Made by a program: the position numbers and the translations under genes. Of a stretch of DNA of 64,000 bases, positions 36,007 through 46,387 are shown piece after piece. This DNA comes from Gammaproteobacteria bacterium. Its GTDB lineage: Bacteria > Pseudomonadota > Gammaproteobacteria > Pseudomonadales > Balneatricaceae. The number at the start of each line of letters is the position of its first letter. Within the stretch, counting starts at the first letter, position 1. The notes under the pieces are model-generated. The model did not search any database, was not told where the DNA came from, and worked only from the letters and a program-made list of their open reading frames with translations. The stretch covers positions 85,422 to 149,421 of the forward strand of contig JASMLZ010000058.1 of NCBI GenBank assembly GCA_030748435.1. The letters are read 5' to 3'.

Positions 36007-36575
36007 GACAGTTATTTACTCTTAAACAGGCCACCATAAAATCAATCTTGGAATTATATAGCCTGAGACTTAGGTAGATTATTTTCACAGGTGGCTAACT
36101 ATAGCCAAATCCATAACATATGACCACTTGCCAAGCGAAAAAGGTGGTTGCTGTACTAGCTTATTCTGGACCACATATTTAATTGCAGCACAATGCTATT
36201 AACGCTCATAAGGCCCATCTTCCCTATCTCGGTGTTGCTGGTTATATGTTCCAGAAACCACCTGAAATCCAGCGTCTTTCTGGTGCCGCATGGCAAGGAT
36301 TATTGCCACCCAAGATGGGGGACCAAGACGCTTAAACATCGGCATATTGCGCTAAAAGTGCTTAGGTACTACTTAAACATGATATACAAATCGCCCCGGA
36401 CAAAAATTGCCTATACTAATCGCAAAACCATACCAAGAAAGCATTAACAGTTTTAGCTTAATACCAACAGGCCAAAGGTTTAGCAGCAATATGCCATCTT
36501 TTGTTCGACGCAGCACTATATCTAATATGTGCTAACATAGATATTACTATAAACTTAATAACCGATATTGCCATT
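36007..36575. other. Non-conserved intergenic region upstream of GFA gene
   Basis: A 569-bp stretch without a confident gene, AT-rich at both ends. A possible decayed coding segment lies at 36120-36335. An 84-codon frame at 36193-36447 has no protein-like features that I recognise. Confidence 0.45.
36120..36335 (+). pseudogene. Possible decayed gene fragment
   Basis: Reading from ATG 36120 gives MTTCQAKKVVAVLAYSGPHI then a TAA stop. The same frame then continues for about 50 protein-like codons (AHKAHLPYLGVAGYMF, QKPPEIQRLSGAAWQGLLPP) to a second stop at 36333. The composition looks more protein-like than its surroundings, but I recognise no family. It may be a remnant left by gene loss at this insertion-prone spot between DUF2066 and purM. 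Confidence 0.25.
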
Positions 36576-36929
36576 ATGTACAAAGGTGAATGTCTTTGTG
36601 GCGCGGTGAAATATGCAATTAATGCTTCGATTGATACCATCGAATGCTGCCACTGTTTAACTTGCCGCAAAGCCCATGCATCGGCGTTTGCTATTGGTGT
36701 GACTATCAAGCGCGCTAACTTTAATCTGCTTGCTGGTAACAGTCATTTAGCCGAGTTCGAGTCTTCAAAAGGCAAGCTGCGCGTTTTCTGCAATCAATGT
36801 GGCTCCCATATATATGCCTATCGTCCAACTGAACCCTTAACACTGAGATTAAGACCAGCGTTATTAAATACAGATTTGTCACAATTTCAAATTAAGCATA
36901 TCTATACTGCTACAAGGCTGTGTTTATAA
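36576..36929 (+). CDS. GFA family glutathione-dependent formaldehyde-activating-like protein
   Basis: Small zinc protein of 117 residues with the GFA fold (CENP-V/GFA family). From ATG 36576 it reads MYKGECLCGAVKYAI; the zinc ligands are CLCG, CCHCLTCRKAHASAF and FCNQCGSHIYAY. The frame opens further upstream, but the family N-terminus picks this start. The C-terminal end is shorter than usual and lacks the typical final PWY/LPQ-like segment, so it may be truncated. Substrate unknown; most GFA proteins are not proven formaldehyde enzymes. It and the next gene appear inserted between the DUF2066 and purM loci. Confidence 0.8.
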   Translation: MYKGECLCGAVKYAINASIDTIECCHCLTCRKAHASAFAIGVTIKRANFNLLAGNSHLAEFESSKGKLRVFCNQCGSHIYAYRPTEPLTLRLRPALLNTDLSQFQIKHIYTATRLCL

Positions 36930-37002
36930 GCCATATGACCACAATGACAAGGCAACTCAATATGGCTTTCCTACGATTAACACCAGATAATGGTTAAACT
37001 TT

Positions 37003-37473
37003 ATGCCCAAACCTATTGATATCAAAACAATAGATGCCCATAGAGAAGATGTTAGGATACTATTGGCAGCATCCGATCAATATCTGCGCTCTCTATACCC
37101 GGAAGCAAGCAACCATCTTGATGATGCTGATAAATTATCCAAGCCTAATAGCGTTTTATTGGGCGCCTTTGCAGATAATCACTTGCTGGGAATAGGTGCT
37201 GTCAAATTGTTTTATGCCGATGGCTATGGTGAGGTAAAACGTGTGTTTGTTGACCCCCTTTACCGAGGGCAAGGTATTGCCAAACCTATTATGGCAGCGC
37301 TGGAAGCGAAGCTGGTTAAAGAGGGGATAATATTTGCCAGACTGGAAACAGGCATCAAGCAGACCGCCGCTATCGGGCTTTATAAAAGTTTGGGCTACCA
37401 GGAAAGAGCACCTTTTGGACAATATGTAACAGACCCTTTAAGTATCTTTATGGAAAAACCGCTTAGACCATGA
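37003..37473 (+). CDS. GNAT family N-acetyltransferase
   Basis: Protein of 156 residues. The acetyl-CoA binding motif A is visible as VKRVFVDPLYRGQGIAKPIM (residues about 79-98), followed by motif B-like GLYKSLGYQERAPFGQY. The N-terminal half contains EDVRILLAASDQYLRSLYP. This form resembles small-molecule or peptide acetyltransferases of the YhbS/PaaI-adjacent type, but the substrate cannot be told. It follows the GFA gene by 73 bp on the same strand. Confidence 0.88.
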   Translation: MPKPIDIKTIDAHREDVRILLAASDQYLRSLYPEASNHLDDADKLSKPNSVLLGAFADNHLLGIGAVKLFYADGYGEVKRVFVDPLYRGQGIAKPIMAALEAKLVKEGIIFARLETGIKQTAAIGLYKSLGYQERAPFGQYVTDPLSIFMEKPLRP

Positions 37474-37657
37474 AAAAACTGGGCCGGTTGCCAATAACCC
37501 AGAGTTCGCCCAAATTCAGTAATCACAAATAATTATTCCATCTTTACCACTCTATTTGATTGTTCCAGCTAATGGAAAAATGGTAAAATTTGCATCCAGT
37601 TTTGCTTCTCTTTGCACTTATTTTAATCAAAGTTTTAATCCAAGGCGGATCCTGTCC

Positions 37658-38704
37658 ATGAGCTCACCTACCCCCCCTGTTTCCCTTAGCTATAAAGACG
37701 CAGGTGTCGATATCGATGCTGGTAACGATCTGGTCGATCGTATTAAAGGCGTGGCCAAACGCACCCGCCGCCCTGAGGTGATGGCAGGTTTGGGAGGCTT
37801 TGGAGCTTTATTTGAACTGCCCAGTGGCTATAAACAACCGGTTCTGGTGTCAGGTACAGATGGAGTGGGCACTAAATTAAAGCTGGCTATGGATCTCAAT
37901 CGCCATGATTTTATCGGCATTGATCTGGTAGCTATGTGTGTCAATGACCTTATCGTGGCCGGTGCTGAACCACTGTTCTTCCTTGACTATTACGCTACCG
38001 GCAAGCTGGATGTAGATATCGCTGCTCGTGTGGTTGACGGTATTGGTATTGGCTGTGAACAGTCCGGCGCCTCTCTGGTAGGTGGTGAAACAGCAGAAAT
38101 GCCCGGTATGTATGATGGCGAAGATTATGACTTGGCCGGTTTCTGTGTCGGTATTGTTGAAAAACAAAAGATTATAGATGGCAGCAAGGTTGGCTCTGGC
38201 GATGTGTTGCTTGGTTTGCCCTCTTCTGGCCCTCACTCCAATGGTTATTCGCTGATCCGCAAGATTATTGAAGTTTCTGGCGCCGATCTAAACCAGCCTA
38301 TGGGAGACACTAGTCTGGCTGCAGCCTTGATGGAACCCACTCGTATCTATGTCAAACCCCTGCTGGAGTTGTTTAAACAGGTGCCCGTGCATGCCCTTTC
38401 CCACATTACAGGTGGGGGCTTACTGGAAAACTTGCCACGAGTTATGCCTGCTTCCTGCATGGCGACTATCGACCAGAGCTCGTGGCAGCGCCCTGCCGTA
38501 TTTGACTGGCTACAGGCCGCCGGCGGAGTTAGCACCACCGAAATGCACCGCACCTTTAACTGCGGGGTTGGTATGGTCATTGTAGTACCCGCACATGCAG
38601 CAGACAAGGCAATAGCATGTTTACAGGAACAGGGCGAACAACCATGGGTTCTGGGGCAAATTAGCAGCCGAGAAGCAGAACAGGAACAGGTTATTCTGGC
38701 GTAG
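37658..38704 (+). CDS. purM: Phosphoribosylformylglycinamidine cyclo-ligase
   Basis: AIR synthetase of de novo purine synthesis; ATP-dependent ring closure of FGAM. The protein is 348 residues from ATG 37658 ([20 protein letters not shown]), with AAGGCGGA upstream; a frame extension to 37556 is not family-like. Segments include [56 protein letters not shown] and [16 protein letters not shown]. It is followed by purN as in most gammaproteobacteria. Confidence 0.98.
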   Translation: MSSPTPPVSLSYKDAGVDIDAGNDLVDRIKGVAKRTRRPEVMAGLGGFGALFELPSGYKQPVLVSGTDGVGTKLKLAMDLNRHDFIGIDLVAMCVNDLIVAGAEPLFFLDYYATGKLDVDIAARVVDGIGIGCEQSGASLVGGETAEMPGMYDGEDYDLAGFCVGIVEKQKIIDGSKVGSGDVLLGLPSSGPHSNGYSLIRKIIEVSGADLNQPMGDTSLAAALMEPTRIYVKPLLELFKQVPVHALSHITGGGLLENLPRVMPASCMATIDQSSWQRPAVFDWLQAAGGVSTTEMHRTFNCGVGMVIVVPAHAADKAIACLQEQGEQPWVLGQISSREAEQEQVILA

Positions 38705-38733
38705 GGTATATTGGGGAATAGGGGAATAGAGCC

Positions 38734-39405
38734 ATGGAATCTTCCGGCACACTGGAAAAACCCAAGCTGGTAGCACTTATATCCGGTAGTGGCAGCAATT
38801 TACAGGCCATTATAGATCAGGTGGGTAATGGCACCATTGATGCGGAAATAAGTCTGGTGATCAGTAATAATCCCGATGCCAAGGGTCTGCAAAGAGCCTC
38901 AGCGGCAGGCATTGCCACAGCGGTTATTGATCATAACGACTATGATAGCCGCACCAGTTTTGACCGTGAATTGATGCGCCATATTGATGCTGAACAGCCA
39001 CAACTGATCATTCTGGCAGGGTTTATGCGTATATTAACGCCAGATTTCACCAATCATTATGCCGGGCGGATGCTCAATATTCACCCGTCCTTATTACCCG
39101 AATTCAAGGGTGTGGATACTCATGCCAGGGCTATAGCAGCAAGCGCTAGCCAACATGGTGCCAGTGTTCACTTTGTTACCAGTGAACTTGATGGCGGTCC
39201 GCTGGTCATACAAGCTATAGTGAAGATACAAAACGACGATACGGCCAGTGCCTTGGCCGCTCGAGTATTGCAACAGGAACATATTATTTACCCAATTGCG
39301 ATCAAATGGTTTTGTGAAGGCAGGCTAAGTCTTGATAACAATCTGGTACGCCTTGATAAACAACCACTGCCTGTACAAGGAATCGCACATCAGGCCGCAA
39401 CTTGA
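38734..39405 (+). CDS. purN: Phosphoribosylglycinamide formyltransferase
   Basis: Transfers formyl from 10-formyl-THF to GAR. The 223-residue protein has LVALISGSGSNLQAII, ILAGFMRILTPDF, and the catalytic set NIHPSLLPEFKGVDTHARA with HGASVHFVTSELDGGPLV (Asn, His and Asp). Standard length. Located 29 bp after purM. Uses the same C1-folate pool supplied by FolD and GlyA. Confidence 0.98.
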   Translation: MESSGTLEKPKLVALISGSGSNLQAIIDQVGNGTIDAEISLVISNNPDAKGLQRASAAGIATAVIDHNDYDSRTSFDRELMRHIDAEQPQLIILAGFMRILTPDFTNHYAGRMLNIHPSLLPEFKGVDTHARAIAASASQHGASVHFVTSELDGGPLVIQAIVKIQNDDTASALAARVLQQEHIIYPIAIKWFCEGRLSLDNNLVRLDKQPLPVQGIAHQAAT

Positions 39406-39431
39406 TTTAACAACCAATGGAGCCATCGTAT

Positions 39432-40136
39432 ATGCTAAAGAATCTAGGCAAAATTATCACTCTGGCATTACTGCTTGGCAACTCCTCTCTGGCCTATACC
39501 AAAGACCAGATACTTAAACCCTTTATTGCACGCTATGCCAGCACCTGGAATCTGGGTCTAACCATCACCGGCGAGGCCACCCGACAATTACAACAACTGG
39601 AAAACGGTCAATGGCAACTATCTTTGGATGCTAGCGCCTTAATGGCTAAACTCAACGAACAGAGCCGCCTAAACATCCAGAATGACCAACTCCAGCCTCT
39701 AAGCTATCAGTACCAGCGCAAAGTACTTAACCGCAGTAAACAGTTATCTATTGAGTTTGACTGGCAACAAGGAAAGGCCACAACCACTAGCGGTGACAGC
39801 TGGTCTATGCCGATCACCCCTCCCCTGCAGGATAAATTGTCTGTGCAATTGCAACTGCGTAAAGACTTAAGTCGTCGGCCCTATGGAAATTTTGCCTACC
39901 AGGTCGCGGCCGGAGGCAAAATCGAAACCTTTAACTATCAGGTGCAGGGAACTGAGCAACTGGAACTGGCTATAGGTAAATATCACACCATTAAGGTAGC
40001 AAGGCTGCGTACCCTTGCCAGCAACCGGGAAACACTGGTTTGGTTTGCCCCAGGACTTAACTACCAGGCGGTGCGCATCCTGCAGGTCGAGCCTGATGGG
40101 AAAAGCTACCAGTTAGACTTACAAAGCATCGAATAG
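39432..40136 (+). CDS. DUF3108 domain-containing periplasmic protein
   Basis: Protein of 234 residues from ATG 39432 (GGAG 10 bp upstream) with a signal peptide (LKNLGKIITLALLLGNSSLA). The mature part has the DUF3108 layout, beta-rich, with PFIARYASTWNLGLTITGEA, PISYQYQ-like central strands and the C-terminal VWFAPGLNYQAVRILQVEPD. Pseudomonads also have it just after purN. Function unknown; likely periplasmic. Confidence 0.88.
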   Translation: MLKNLGKIITLALLLGNSSLAYTKDQILKPFIARYASTWNLGLTITGEATRQLQQLENGQWQLSLDASALMAKLNEQSRLNIQNDQLQPLSYQYQRKVLNRSKQLSIEFDWQQGKATTTSGDSWSMPITPPLQDKLSVQLQLRKDLSRRPYGNFAYQVAAGGKIETFNYQVQGTEQLELAIGKYHTIKVARLRTLASNRETLVWFAPGLNYQAVRILQVEPDGKSYQLDLQSIE

Positions 40137-40168
40137 TCACTGCCTGTAAATTCCAGTAAAGTGCATAG

Positions 40169-40187
40169 CCAAGTGCCTCAGACTTGG
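40169..40187 (+). terminator. Hairpin after DUF3108 gene
   Basis: CCAAGT/ACTTGG stem with a 7-nt loop, 32 bp past the DUF3108 stop and followed by TTAGAAT. Weak terminator candidate before the TolC-like gene. Confidence 0.3.
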
Positions 40188-40233
40188 TTAGAATCAACCC
40201 TTCTGACCAATAAACTTGATAACTTTTTTGTCT

Positions 40234-41496
40234 ATGCGCCTCTTCCAATCTCTTGCAACATCAAGCCTGACGTTTAGCCTGTGCCTGGGTTTTAGTTCCG
40301 CTATATCAGCTCAGGCTCTGCAACAACAATATCAACTGGCGGTCGCCAATGATCCGGGATTAATAGCCAGCCAACACCGTCATCAGGCAGTCAAAGAATA
40401 TATTAATATTGCTGATGCAGCATTTCGCCCAGTCTTATCAGCCGGTGCAAACCAAAATCTTAACCTGACAACCGGCTCCGGCACTGACAGTTACAATGCC
40501 AGTCTGGCACTAAGTTTACGTCTGGATGCCCTATATGCGGCGGATAGTGCCGAAGCCTCTATTAAACAATCAAACTTTAATCTGCAAGCCAGCAGACAAA
40601 AGCTGTTAGCTGATACTATCGATAACTATTTCACTATCGCCAAACAACAAACACAGATCAACTCCATTGTAGCCCAGATCAAATCCGCCCAGCAGAGTTT
40701 GGCCCGTATTCAAAAACAACGTCAACTGGGTCTGGCTACACAGGTGCAGGTAGCTGACGTGGATAACAATGCCCAGCAACTCAATTTGAGTCTGTTACAA
40801 GCACAGCAAAAACTGCAGGAAGCTCGCTACAAGCTGACTTTAAGCACGGGGCAAATAGTTGACCAAGAGCTACCCGGTATTAATTTAACCACTAGCCTGC
40901 CAACAACTGAATCTTTGCAGTTTGATTACTGGTGGGATTTGGCTAAACAGAACAATCTTAGCCTGCGCGCTGCTGCGGCTGGAGTACAAAAAGCCTACCA
41001 TGATTACCAACAGAAAGATGCCGAAAAATACCCCACGGGCAGCATTGCCGGCAATCATTATTCCTATCAAAGCGATACACTGACCCTGCAAATTACAGGC
41101 AAACTATATGACGGGGGTTTAAATCAGTCGCTAACACATCAGGCACGCTTAACTTGGCAAGCCAGCCAGGAAGATCTAAGAGTCAAGCAGCGTTCTACCA
41201 AACAGCAGCTTGACAATATGCTCTATAACCTGCGCAATAATGCACAGCAGATTATTTTGCAAGAAAGCCTGCTGGATACGGCTGAATTTTCTTTGGCCGC
41301 AACGCAAAAAGAGTACCAGCTTGGCGTCACTGATTTATTGGCAGTATTGGAGGCGGAACAAAAGGTAGCCACCACAGAAGTTAATCTGATCAATGCCCGC
41401 TATGATCAAATTATCTTGCAAACCAAATTGCAAATGTTGGTGGGCAGCCTTAACGATAATGATCTGTTAGCCCTAGATAAGCTGTTGGACGAATAG
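40234..41496 (+). CDS. tolC: TolC family outer membrane protein
   Basis: Outer-membrane efflux/type I secretion channel of 420 residues with a signal peptide (TFSLCLGFSSAISAQA) and the two-fold TolC repeat: QQYQLAVANDPGLIASQHRH, a first coiled-coil helix pair with AKQQTQINSIVAQIKSAQQS, a second repeat beginning WDLAKQNNLSLRAAAAGVQK, and KEYQLGVTDLLAVLEAEQKV near the end. ATG 40234 precedes the signal peptide; a TTG at 40216 is in frame. No membrane-fusion or ABC/RND pump gene is adjacent, so it is probably a general TolC. Convergent with dcd. Confidence 0.9.
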   Translation: MRLFQSLATSSLTFSLCLGFSSAISAQALQQQYQLAVANDPGLIASQHRHQAVKEYINIADAAFRPVLSAGANQNLNLTTGSGTDSYNASLALSLRLDALYAADSAEASIKQSNFNLQASRQKLLADTIDNYFTIAKQQTQINSIVAQIKSAQQSLARIQKQRQLGLATQVQVADVDNNAQQLNLSLLQAQQKLQEARYKLTLSTGQIVDQELPGINLTTSLPTTESLQFDYWWDLAKQNNLSLRAAAAGVQKAYHDYQQKDAEKYPTGSIAGNHYSYQSDTLTLQITGKLYDGGLNQSLTHQARLTWQASQEDLRVKQRSTKQQLDNMLYNLRNNAQQIILQESLLDTAEFSLAATQKEYQLGVTDLLAVLEAEQKVATTEVNLINARYDQIILQTKLQMLVGSLNDNDLLALDKLLDE

Positions 41497-41505
41497 TTAT
41501 TAACA

Positions 41506-41531
41506 ATCAAGCCTCAGTGCAGAGGCTTGAT
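41506..41531. terminator. Bidirectional hairpin between tolC and dcd
   Basis: Perfect 10-bp stem ATCAAGCCTC/GAGGCTTGAT with a 6-nt loop exactly between the convergent stops of the TolC-like gene and dcd. T-runs are poor but stem stability and position support a shared terminator. Confidence 0.65.
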
Positions 41532-41533
41532 AA

Positions 41534-42118
41534 TCAACTATCCTGATCAATACGACTGGCTACAGCACCTTGCTGGTTTTTGTATTTGGCATTATCACGT
41601 TGATTATAGGGCCGCACTGCTGGGGTCGACAGGGTTTCAAAATTAATCGCCCCAATAGTCATATTTGGCTTTAACGCCAACGGCAGCTTGCCGCTGTTAT
41701 AGCATTCCAGCACAATAGCCCCACTCCAACCGGGGTCAATACGATGAGCGGTCACATGCACCATCAATCCCAGACGCGCTAACGAGGAACGGCCATCCAA
41801 CCAACCCACCAAATCAGCAGGAATAGTTACCGACTCTTTGGTAACAGCCAAAGCCAATTCACCCGGATGCAAAAAGAAAGCCTCATCGTCAGCGACCAGA
41901 ATCTCATCGCTCATAATAGCTTCCAGAGTCTGATTGATCTCTTCACGGCTGGCGCTTACATCCACATATGGGCGAGCATGATCCTTAAATACGCGAAAGC
42001 TGCAACCAAGACGCAAATCGACACTAACACCGCTAATTACTTCATTGCTGGGACGCGGCTCAATTACAATATGACCTTTATCCAGACTGGCAATAATATC
42101 CTGATCACTTAATCGCAT
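41534..42118 (-). CDS. dcd: dCTP deaminase
   Basis: Converts dCTP to dUTP for dTMP synthesis. The 194-residue trimeric dUTPase-like protein has [34 protein letters not shown], and the active-site block [20 protein letters not shown], followed by [20 protein letters not shown]. Length is normal for the monofunctional enzyme. It lies next to mrp as in pseudomonads. Confidence 0.97.
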   Translation of the reverse strand: MRLSDQDIIASLDKGHIVIEPRPSNEVISGVSVDLRLGCSFRVFKDHARPYVDVSASREEINQTLEAIMSDEILVADDEAFFLHPGELALAVTKESVTIPADLVGWLDGRSSLARLGLMVHVTAHRIDPGWSGAIVLECYNSGKLPLALKPNMTIGAINFETLSTPAVRPYNQRDNAKYKNQQGAVASRIDQDS

Positions 42119-42158
42119 AACTTATTTTTTCCTGATCTTCTGCTGCGCCTAGGGGCGG

Positions 42159-42980
42159 TTAATCTTCGATACTGATACTTGGTCCAGCAAGCTTATGGTC
42201 AATCTGACGGCTTATGATTGCGGCTAATTCTTTATAGGCTTTCCCTATGCCACCCTGCGGGTCGGCTATAACACTGGGGTTGCCAGCATCAGCCTGTTCA
42301 CGAATCAGCATGCTTAATGGTAAGCTGGCCAGTTGTTGAATACCGTATTCACGCGCCAGCTGTTGGCCGCCATAAGCACCAAAAATAGCCTCTTCGTGAC
42401 CACACTGGCTACACACATGAGTGCTCATATTTTCTACAATACCCAACACCGGCACCTGCACCTTGGTAAACATTTCAATACCTTTACGAGCATCAAGCAA
42501 GGCCAGATCCTGTGGTGTAGTAACAACAATAGCACCGGTTAATTTAGCTTTCTGACTGAGCGTAAGTTGAATATCCCCCGTACCTGGTGGCATATCAACA
42601 AATAAATAATCCAGCTCATCCCAATGAGTCTGCAATAACATTTGTTGCAGCGCTCCGGCAGCCATAGGGCCACGCCATACCATGGGAGCATTTTCATCTA
42701 CCAAAAAGGCCATGGACATCACCTTAATACCATGGGCGGTCAGCGGCACAAACCACTTCTCGTCCAGAGTTTCCGGGTGACTACCCGGCGTTATTCCCAG
42801 CATCAAACCTTGACTGGGGCCATAAATATCAGCATCCAATACCCCAACCTTATAGCCTGCCCCTGCCATGGCCAGGGCAATATTGGCAGTGGTAGTCGAT
42901 TTGCCTACCCCTCCCTTGCCTGAAGCAATAGCAATAATATTCTGAACTTTTGACAACCCCATTGCATTCGTTGCTGACAT
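42159..42980 (-). CDS. apbC: Mrp/ApbC family iron-sulfur cluster carrier ATPase
   Basis: P-loop ATPase that binds and delivers Fe-S clusters. The 273-residue protein has the deviant Walker A IASGKGGVGKSTTTANIALA, GVLDADIYGPSQGLMLG, VDMPPGTGDIQLTLSQ and the cluster-binding CSQCGHEEAIFG (CxxC). It lacks the N-terminal MIP18/DUF59 domain of about 90 residues found in longer Mrp proteins. It neighbours dcd, trmA and divergent metG; the mrp-metG pair is widely conserved. Confidence 0.95.
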   Translation of the reverse strand: MSATNAMGLSKVQNIIAIASGKGGVGKSTTTANIALAMAGAGYKVGVLDADIYGPSQGLMLGITPGSHPETLDEKWFVPLTAHGIKVMSMAFLVDENAPMVWRGPMAAGALQQMLLQTHWDELDYLFVDMPPGTGDIQLTLSQKAKLTGAIVVTTPQDLALLDARKGIEMFTKVQVPVLGIVENMSTHVCSQCGHEEAIFGAYGGQQLAREYGIQQLASLPLSMLIREQADAGNPSVIADPQGGIGKAYKELAAIISRQIDHKLAGPSISIED

Positions 42981-42995
42981 ATTAATAACTCCAGA

Positions 42996-44108
42996 TTATA
43001 TGCGTTCCAGTATCACGCCCGTTTCTATATGATCAGTATAGGGAAACTGATCAAACATAGCCTTGGCTTTAAGTCTGTGGGTCTGCTGTAACTGCTGCAA
43101 ATTAGCCATCAAGGTGGCTGGATTACATGAAATATAGATAATACGTTTAAACTGCTGCACCAGATGCAAGGTATCATCATCCAAACCAGCCCTGGGCGGG
43201 TCAACCAAAACTGTACCAAATTGGTAATCATCAAGAGCAATATGGCGTAAACGGCGAAACTCTCTTACACCATTTAGCGCAGCTGTCATTTCTTCACTCG
43301 ACAAGCGCGCAATAACCACATTATCTACAGCATTCACCTGCAAATTAAATTGAGCCGAATTAACCGATGACTTGGCAATTTCTGTCGCCATGACCTTGCC
43401 ATAGTAGCTAGCTAAAGGAATGGTAAAATTACCATTACCACAATACAGCTCCAACAGGTCTGGTTGCTTGGTAGATTTGGCACCAATGCTATGTTGACAA
43501 GCCCAGGCCAGCATTTTTTCATTGATTCCCGCATTCGGTTGAGTAAAGGCATTTTCAACCTGCTGATAAGCATAGCTGCGGCCCTGCACTTGCAGGGTCT
43601 CGGTAATGCTGTCACCACCAATCACCCATTTTTGCTTACGCGCTCGGCCAATGATGTTGATATCAAAACACTCCGCCAAGGTTTGCGCAGCAGCTTCCCA
43701 CTGTTCATCTAACTGGCGATGATAAAGCAGACTTACCGCGGCCTCACCGGTTTGGCTGGTTAAGAAATCCATCTGAAATAACTTATGGCGCAAGGTAAAC
43801 TGTGCCTTAATGGCCTCGAGTAAGGGCTGCATCAACTGATTGATACGCTTACTGCCAGTCGGAAACTCTTCTATACGAATAGGATTAAATTTCTGCCCTT
43901 TGGGAAACATGGCATAGAATAAATCATCATCTGCATGCCAAACACGAAATTCAGCACGCATACGATAATGTTTGGGAGCCGAAGCAAATACCTCGAGTTC
44001 ACCAATATTGGCCCAGTCACCAAGTTCGGCGAAACGCTGTTGCAGCCGTTCTGACTTGGTTGCCAACTGTTGTGCATAATGGTCAATTGTCACGTTTTCC
44101 GCAGCCAC
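42996..44108 (-). CDS. trmA: tRNA (uracil-5-)-methyltransferase
   Basis: Makes m5U54 in the tRNA T-loop with SAM. The 370-residue protein has the TrmA N-terminus (FAELGDWANIGELEVFASAP), ENAFTQPNAGINEKML, the SAM site LLELYCGNGNFTIPLA, TVLVDPPRAGLDDDTL and the catalytic Cys in IIYISCNPATLMANL. It has no TRAM domain, which supports TrmA over RlmD/RumA. Placed between mrp and divergent metG, an insertion into the usual mrp-metG pair. Confidence 0.96.
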   Translation of the reverse strand: MAAENVTIDHYAQQLATKSERLQQRFAELGDWANIGELEVFASAPKHYRMRAEFRVWHADDDLFYAMFPKGQKFNPIRIEEFPTGSKRINQLMQPLLEAIKAQFTLRHKLFQMDFLTSQTGEAAVSLLYHRQLDEQWEAAAQTLAECFDINIIGRARKQKWVIGGDSITETLQVQGRSYAYQQVENAFTQPNAGINEKMLAWACQHSIGAKSTKQPDLLELYCGNGNFTIPLASYYGKVMATEIAKSSVNSAQFNLQVNAVDNVVIARLSSEEMTAALNGVREFRRLRHIALDDYQFGTVLVDPPRAGLDDDTLHLVQQFKRIIYISCNPATLMANLQQLQQTHRLKAKAMFDQFPYTDHIETGVILERI

Positions 44109-44331
44109 AAATGCATTCCTTTTAATTGCCTAAAGTTGTATGCAAAGCACACCAACAAAATACAAACCTTAATCTTGGCGGGCAATTATAACAGGGCAAG
44201 ACTTAAATTATAGATTTTTGTTAGTGATCAGGAGCTAATTTAAGTACAATAGACGCCACCTTATGGTGACTTGGCAGCAAGCATGAGGCTAACAGTCATC
44301 CAACCCGTTACCAGTATAGTCCAGCAATATT

Positions 44332-46377
44332 ATGACCAGCACTTCCGAACGCGAAATTCTTGTTACCAGCGCCCTTCCCTATGCCAATGGTTCTATTCAC
44401 TTAGGCCATATGCTGGAGTATATACAGACCGATATATGGGTGCGCTACCAGCGTTTGGTTGGCAATCGTTGTCACTATGTTTGTGCTGATGATGCCCATG
44501 GCACGGCCATCATGCTGCGCGCCGAAGTTGAAGGTATTACTCCCGAACAACTGATTGCGAAAGTGCAAGCTGAACACGAAGCCGACTTTGCCGACTTCAA
44601 GATCTCTTTTGACAACTATTATTCAACGCACTCACCAGAGAACCAAAAGCTTGCTGAACATATTTTTAATATTTGTGATGCCAAGGGGCACATCTCTCGC
44701 CGCACCATTACCCAGGCCTTTGATCCAGAAAAGGAACTATTTCTGGCCGACCGCTTTATTAAAGGCACTTGCCCTAAATGCAAGACTGAAGACCAATACG
44801 GCGATAACTGTGAAGCCTGCGGCGCCACCTACTCACCAAGCGAACTTATTGACCCTAAATCTGCCATTTCTGGCGCCACACCTGTGCCAAAAGAATCTTT
44901 ACATATGTTCTTTAAGTTGCCCGACTTTCAGGCCTTACTGGAACAATGGACCCGCAGTGGCAGCTTGCAAGATGAAATCGCTAATAAGTTGGCCGAATGG
45001 CTTGATGCTGGACTTCAAGAATGGGATATCAGCCGTGATGCGCCTTATTTTGGCTTCCAAATTCCAGGTGCAGACAACAAATATTTCTATGTCTGGCTCG
45101 ATGCTCCAATAGGCTATATGGCAAGTTTTCAGAATCTTTGCGACAAAACGGATGGCCTGGATTTTGACCATTACTTTAATAAAGATTCTACTACCGAACT
45201 CTACCATTTTATTGGCAAGGATATTATTAATTTTCACGGACTCTTCTGGCCAGCCATGCTTCACTGTGCTGATTTTCGCACACCAACGGCTGTCTATGCC
45301 CATGGTTTTCTAACCGTAAATGGCAAAAAAATGTCTAAGTCCCGTGGTACTTTTATTAAGGCCAACACCTATCTGCGGCATCTAAAACCGGAATATTTGC
45401 GCTATTATTTTGCTGCCAAACTACATAATCGGGTTGAAGATCTGGACTTGAATCTGGACGACTTTGTGCAACGTGTAAATGCCGATCTAGTAGGTAAAGT
45501 GGTTAATATTGCCAGCCGTAGCGCCGGATTTATCACCAAACAACACCAAGGTATGCTTAGTGCAGAAGTCAGTGAGCCAGAACTTATAGCCCAATTTGCC
45601 GCTGCTAAAACCATCATCGGCACCTATTACGAAAAGCGTGAATTTGGTAAAGCCGTAAAAGCCATTATGGCCCTTGCAGACACTGCCAACCAATATATTG
45701 CCGATCAGGCCCCCTGGGCTATTGCGAAACAGGAAGGGACTGGGCAGCAGGTACAAAATATCTGCTCTACCGGGTTAAACCTGTTCCGTATGCTGATGAT
45801 TTATCTGCAGCCGATCGTTCCTGATATGGCTGCTGCAGCCGGCGACTTCTTAAACACCAAAATCACCTGGCAAGCACTGGACACGCCTCTGATTGATCAT
45901 CAGATCAATAAGTTTAAGCCTTTGATGACCCGTATTGAGTCCACTAGCATAGACTCTATGCTGGACGATTCAAAACAGGAATTAGCCAAAGAAGAAGCGT
46001 TAAAACAAAAGCAGGCCCAACCTGTGGGAGTACTGGAAGCTGACCCTATTGCAGAACAAATTCAATTCCCAGATTTTGCTAAAATTGACTTGCGAGTTGT
46101 ACAGATTACGCAGGCTGAAACAGTACCAGGTGCCGACAAACTATTGCGCCTGGAATTGGATATTGGCGGCGAAGCCCGTCAGGTATTGTCTGGTATCAAG
46201 TCCTCCTACCAACCTGAAGACCTGATCGGTAAGCTAACTATATGGGTAGCTAATCTGGCCCCACGTAAAATGAAATTTGGTATTTCTGAAGGCATGATTC
46301 TAGCTGCCAGTGACGGCACCGGAATCTATTTGCTGGAACCTGATTCAGGTGCCAAGCCAGGCTTGCGGGTAAGCTAA
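44332..46377 (+). CDS. metG: Methionyl-tRNA synthetase
   Basis: Charges tRNA-Met. The 681-residue protein has the class I HIGH-type signature [20 protein letters not shown], a zinc knuckle ([18 protein letters not shown]), the KMSKS loop [14 protein letters not shown], an anticodon-binding helical domain and a C-terminal tRNA-binding EMAP/Trbp-like domain (about residues 575-681: [56 protein letters not shown]). Full length. A MITE-like repeat follows directly. Confidence 0.98.
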   Translation: MTSTSEREILVTSALPYANGSIHLGHMLEYIQTDIWVRYQRLVGNRCHYVCADDAHGTAIMLRAEVEGITPEQLIAKVQAEHEADFADFKISFDNYYSTHSPENQKLAEHIFNICDAKGHISRRTITQAFDPEKELFLADRFIKGTCPKCKTEDQYGDNCEACGATYSPSELIDPKSAISGATPVPKESLHMFFKLPDFQALLEQWTRSGSLQDEIANKLAEWLDAGLQEWDISRDAPYFGFQIPGADNKYFYVWLDAPIGYMASFQNLCDKTDGLDFDHYFNKDSTTELYHFIGKDIINFHGLFWPAMLHCADFRTPTAVYAHGFLTVNGKKMSKSRGTFIKANTYLRHLKPEYLRYYFAAKLHNRVEDLDLNLDDFVQRVNADLVGKVVNIASRSAGFITKQHQGMLSAEVSEPELIAQFAAAKTIIGTYYEKREFGKAVKAIMALADTANQYIADQAPWAIAKQEGTGQQVQNICSTGLNLFRMLMIYLQPIVPDMAAAAGDFLNTKITWQALDTPLIDHQINKFKPLMTRIESTSIDSMLDDSKQELAKEEALKQKQAQPVGVLEADPIAEQIQFPDFAKIDLRVVQITQAETVPGADKLLRLELDIGGEARQVLSGIKSSYQPEDLIGKLTIWVANLAPRKMKFGISEGMILAASDGTGIYLLEPDSGAKPGLRVS

Positions 46378-46387
46378 CCAATCCACC

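Noticed and set aside
36193..36447. 84-codon frame upstream of the GFA gene
   Set aside because: Composition not protein-like and in a different frame from the more convincing remnant at 36120-36335.
44555..45112. 185-codon frame inside metG
   Set aside because: Overlaps metG in another frame with no protein-like pattern; metG motifs run through it without a break.
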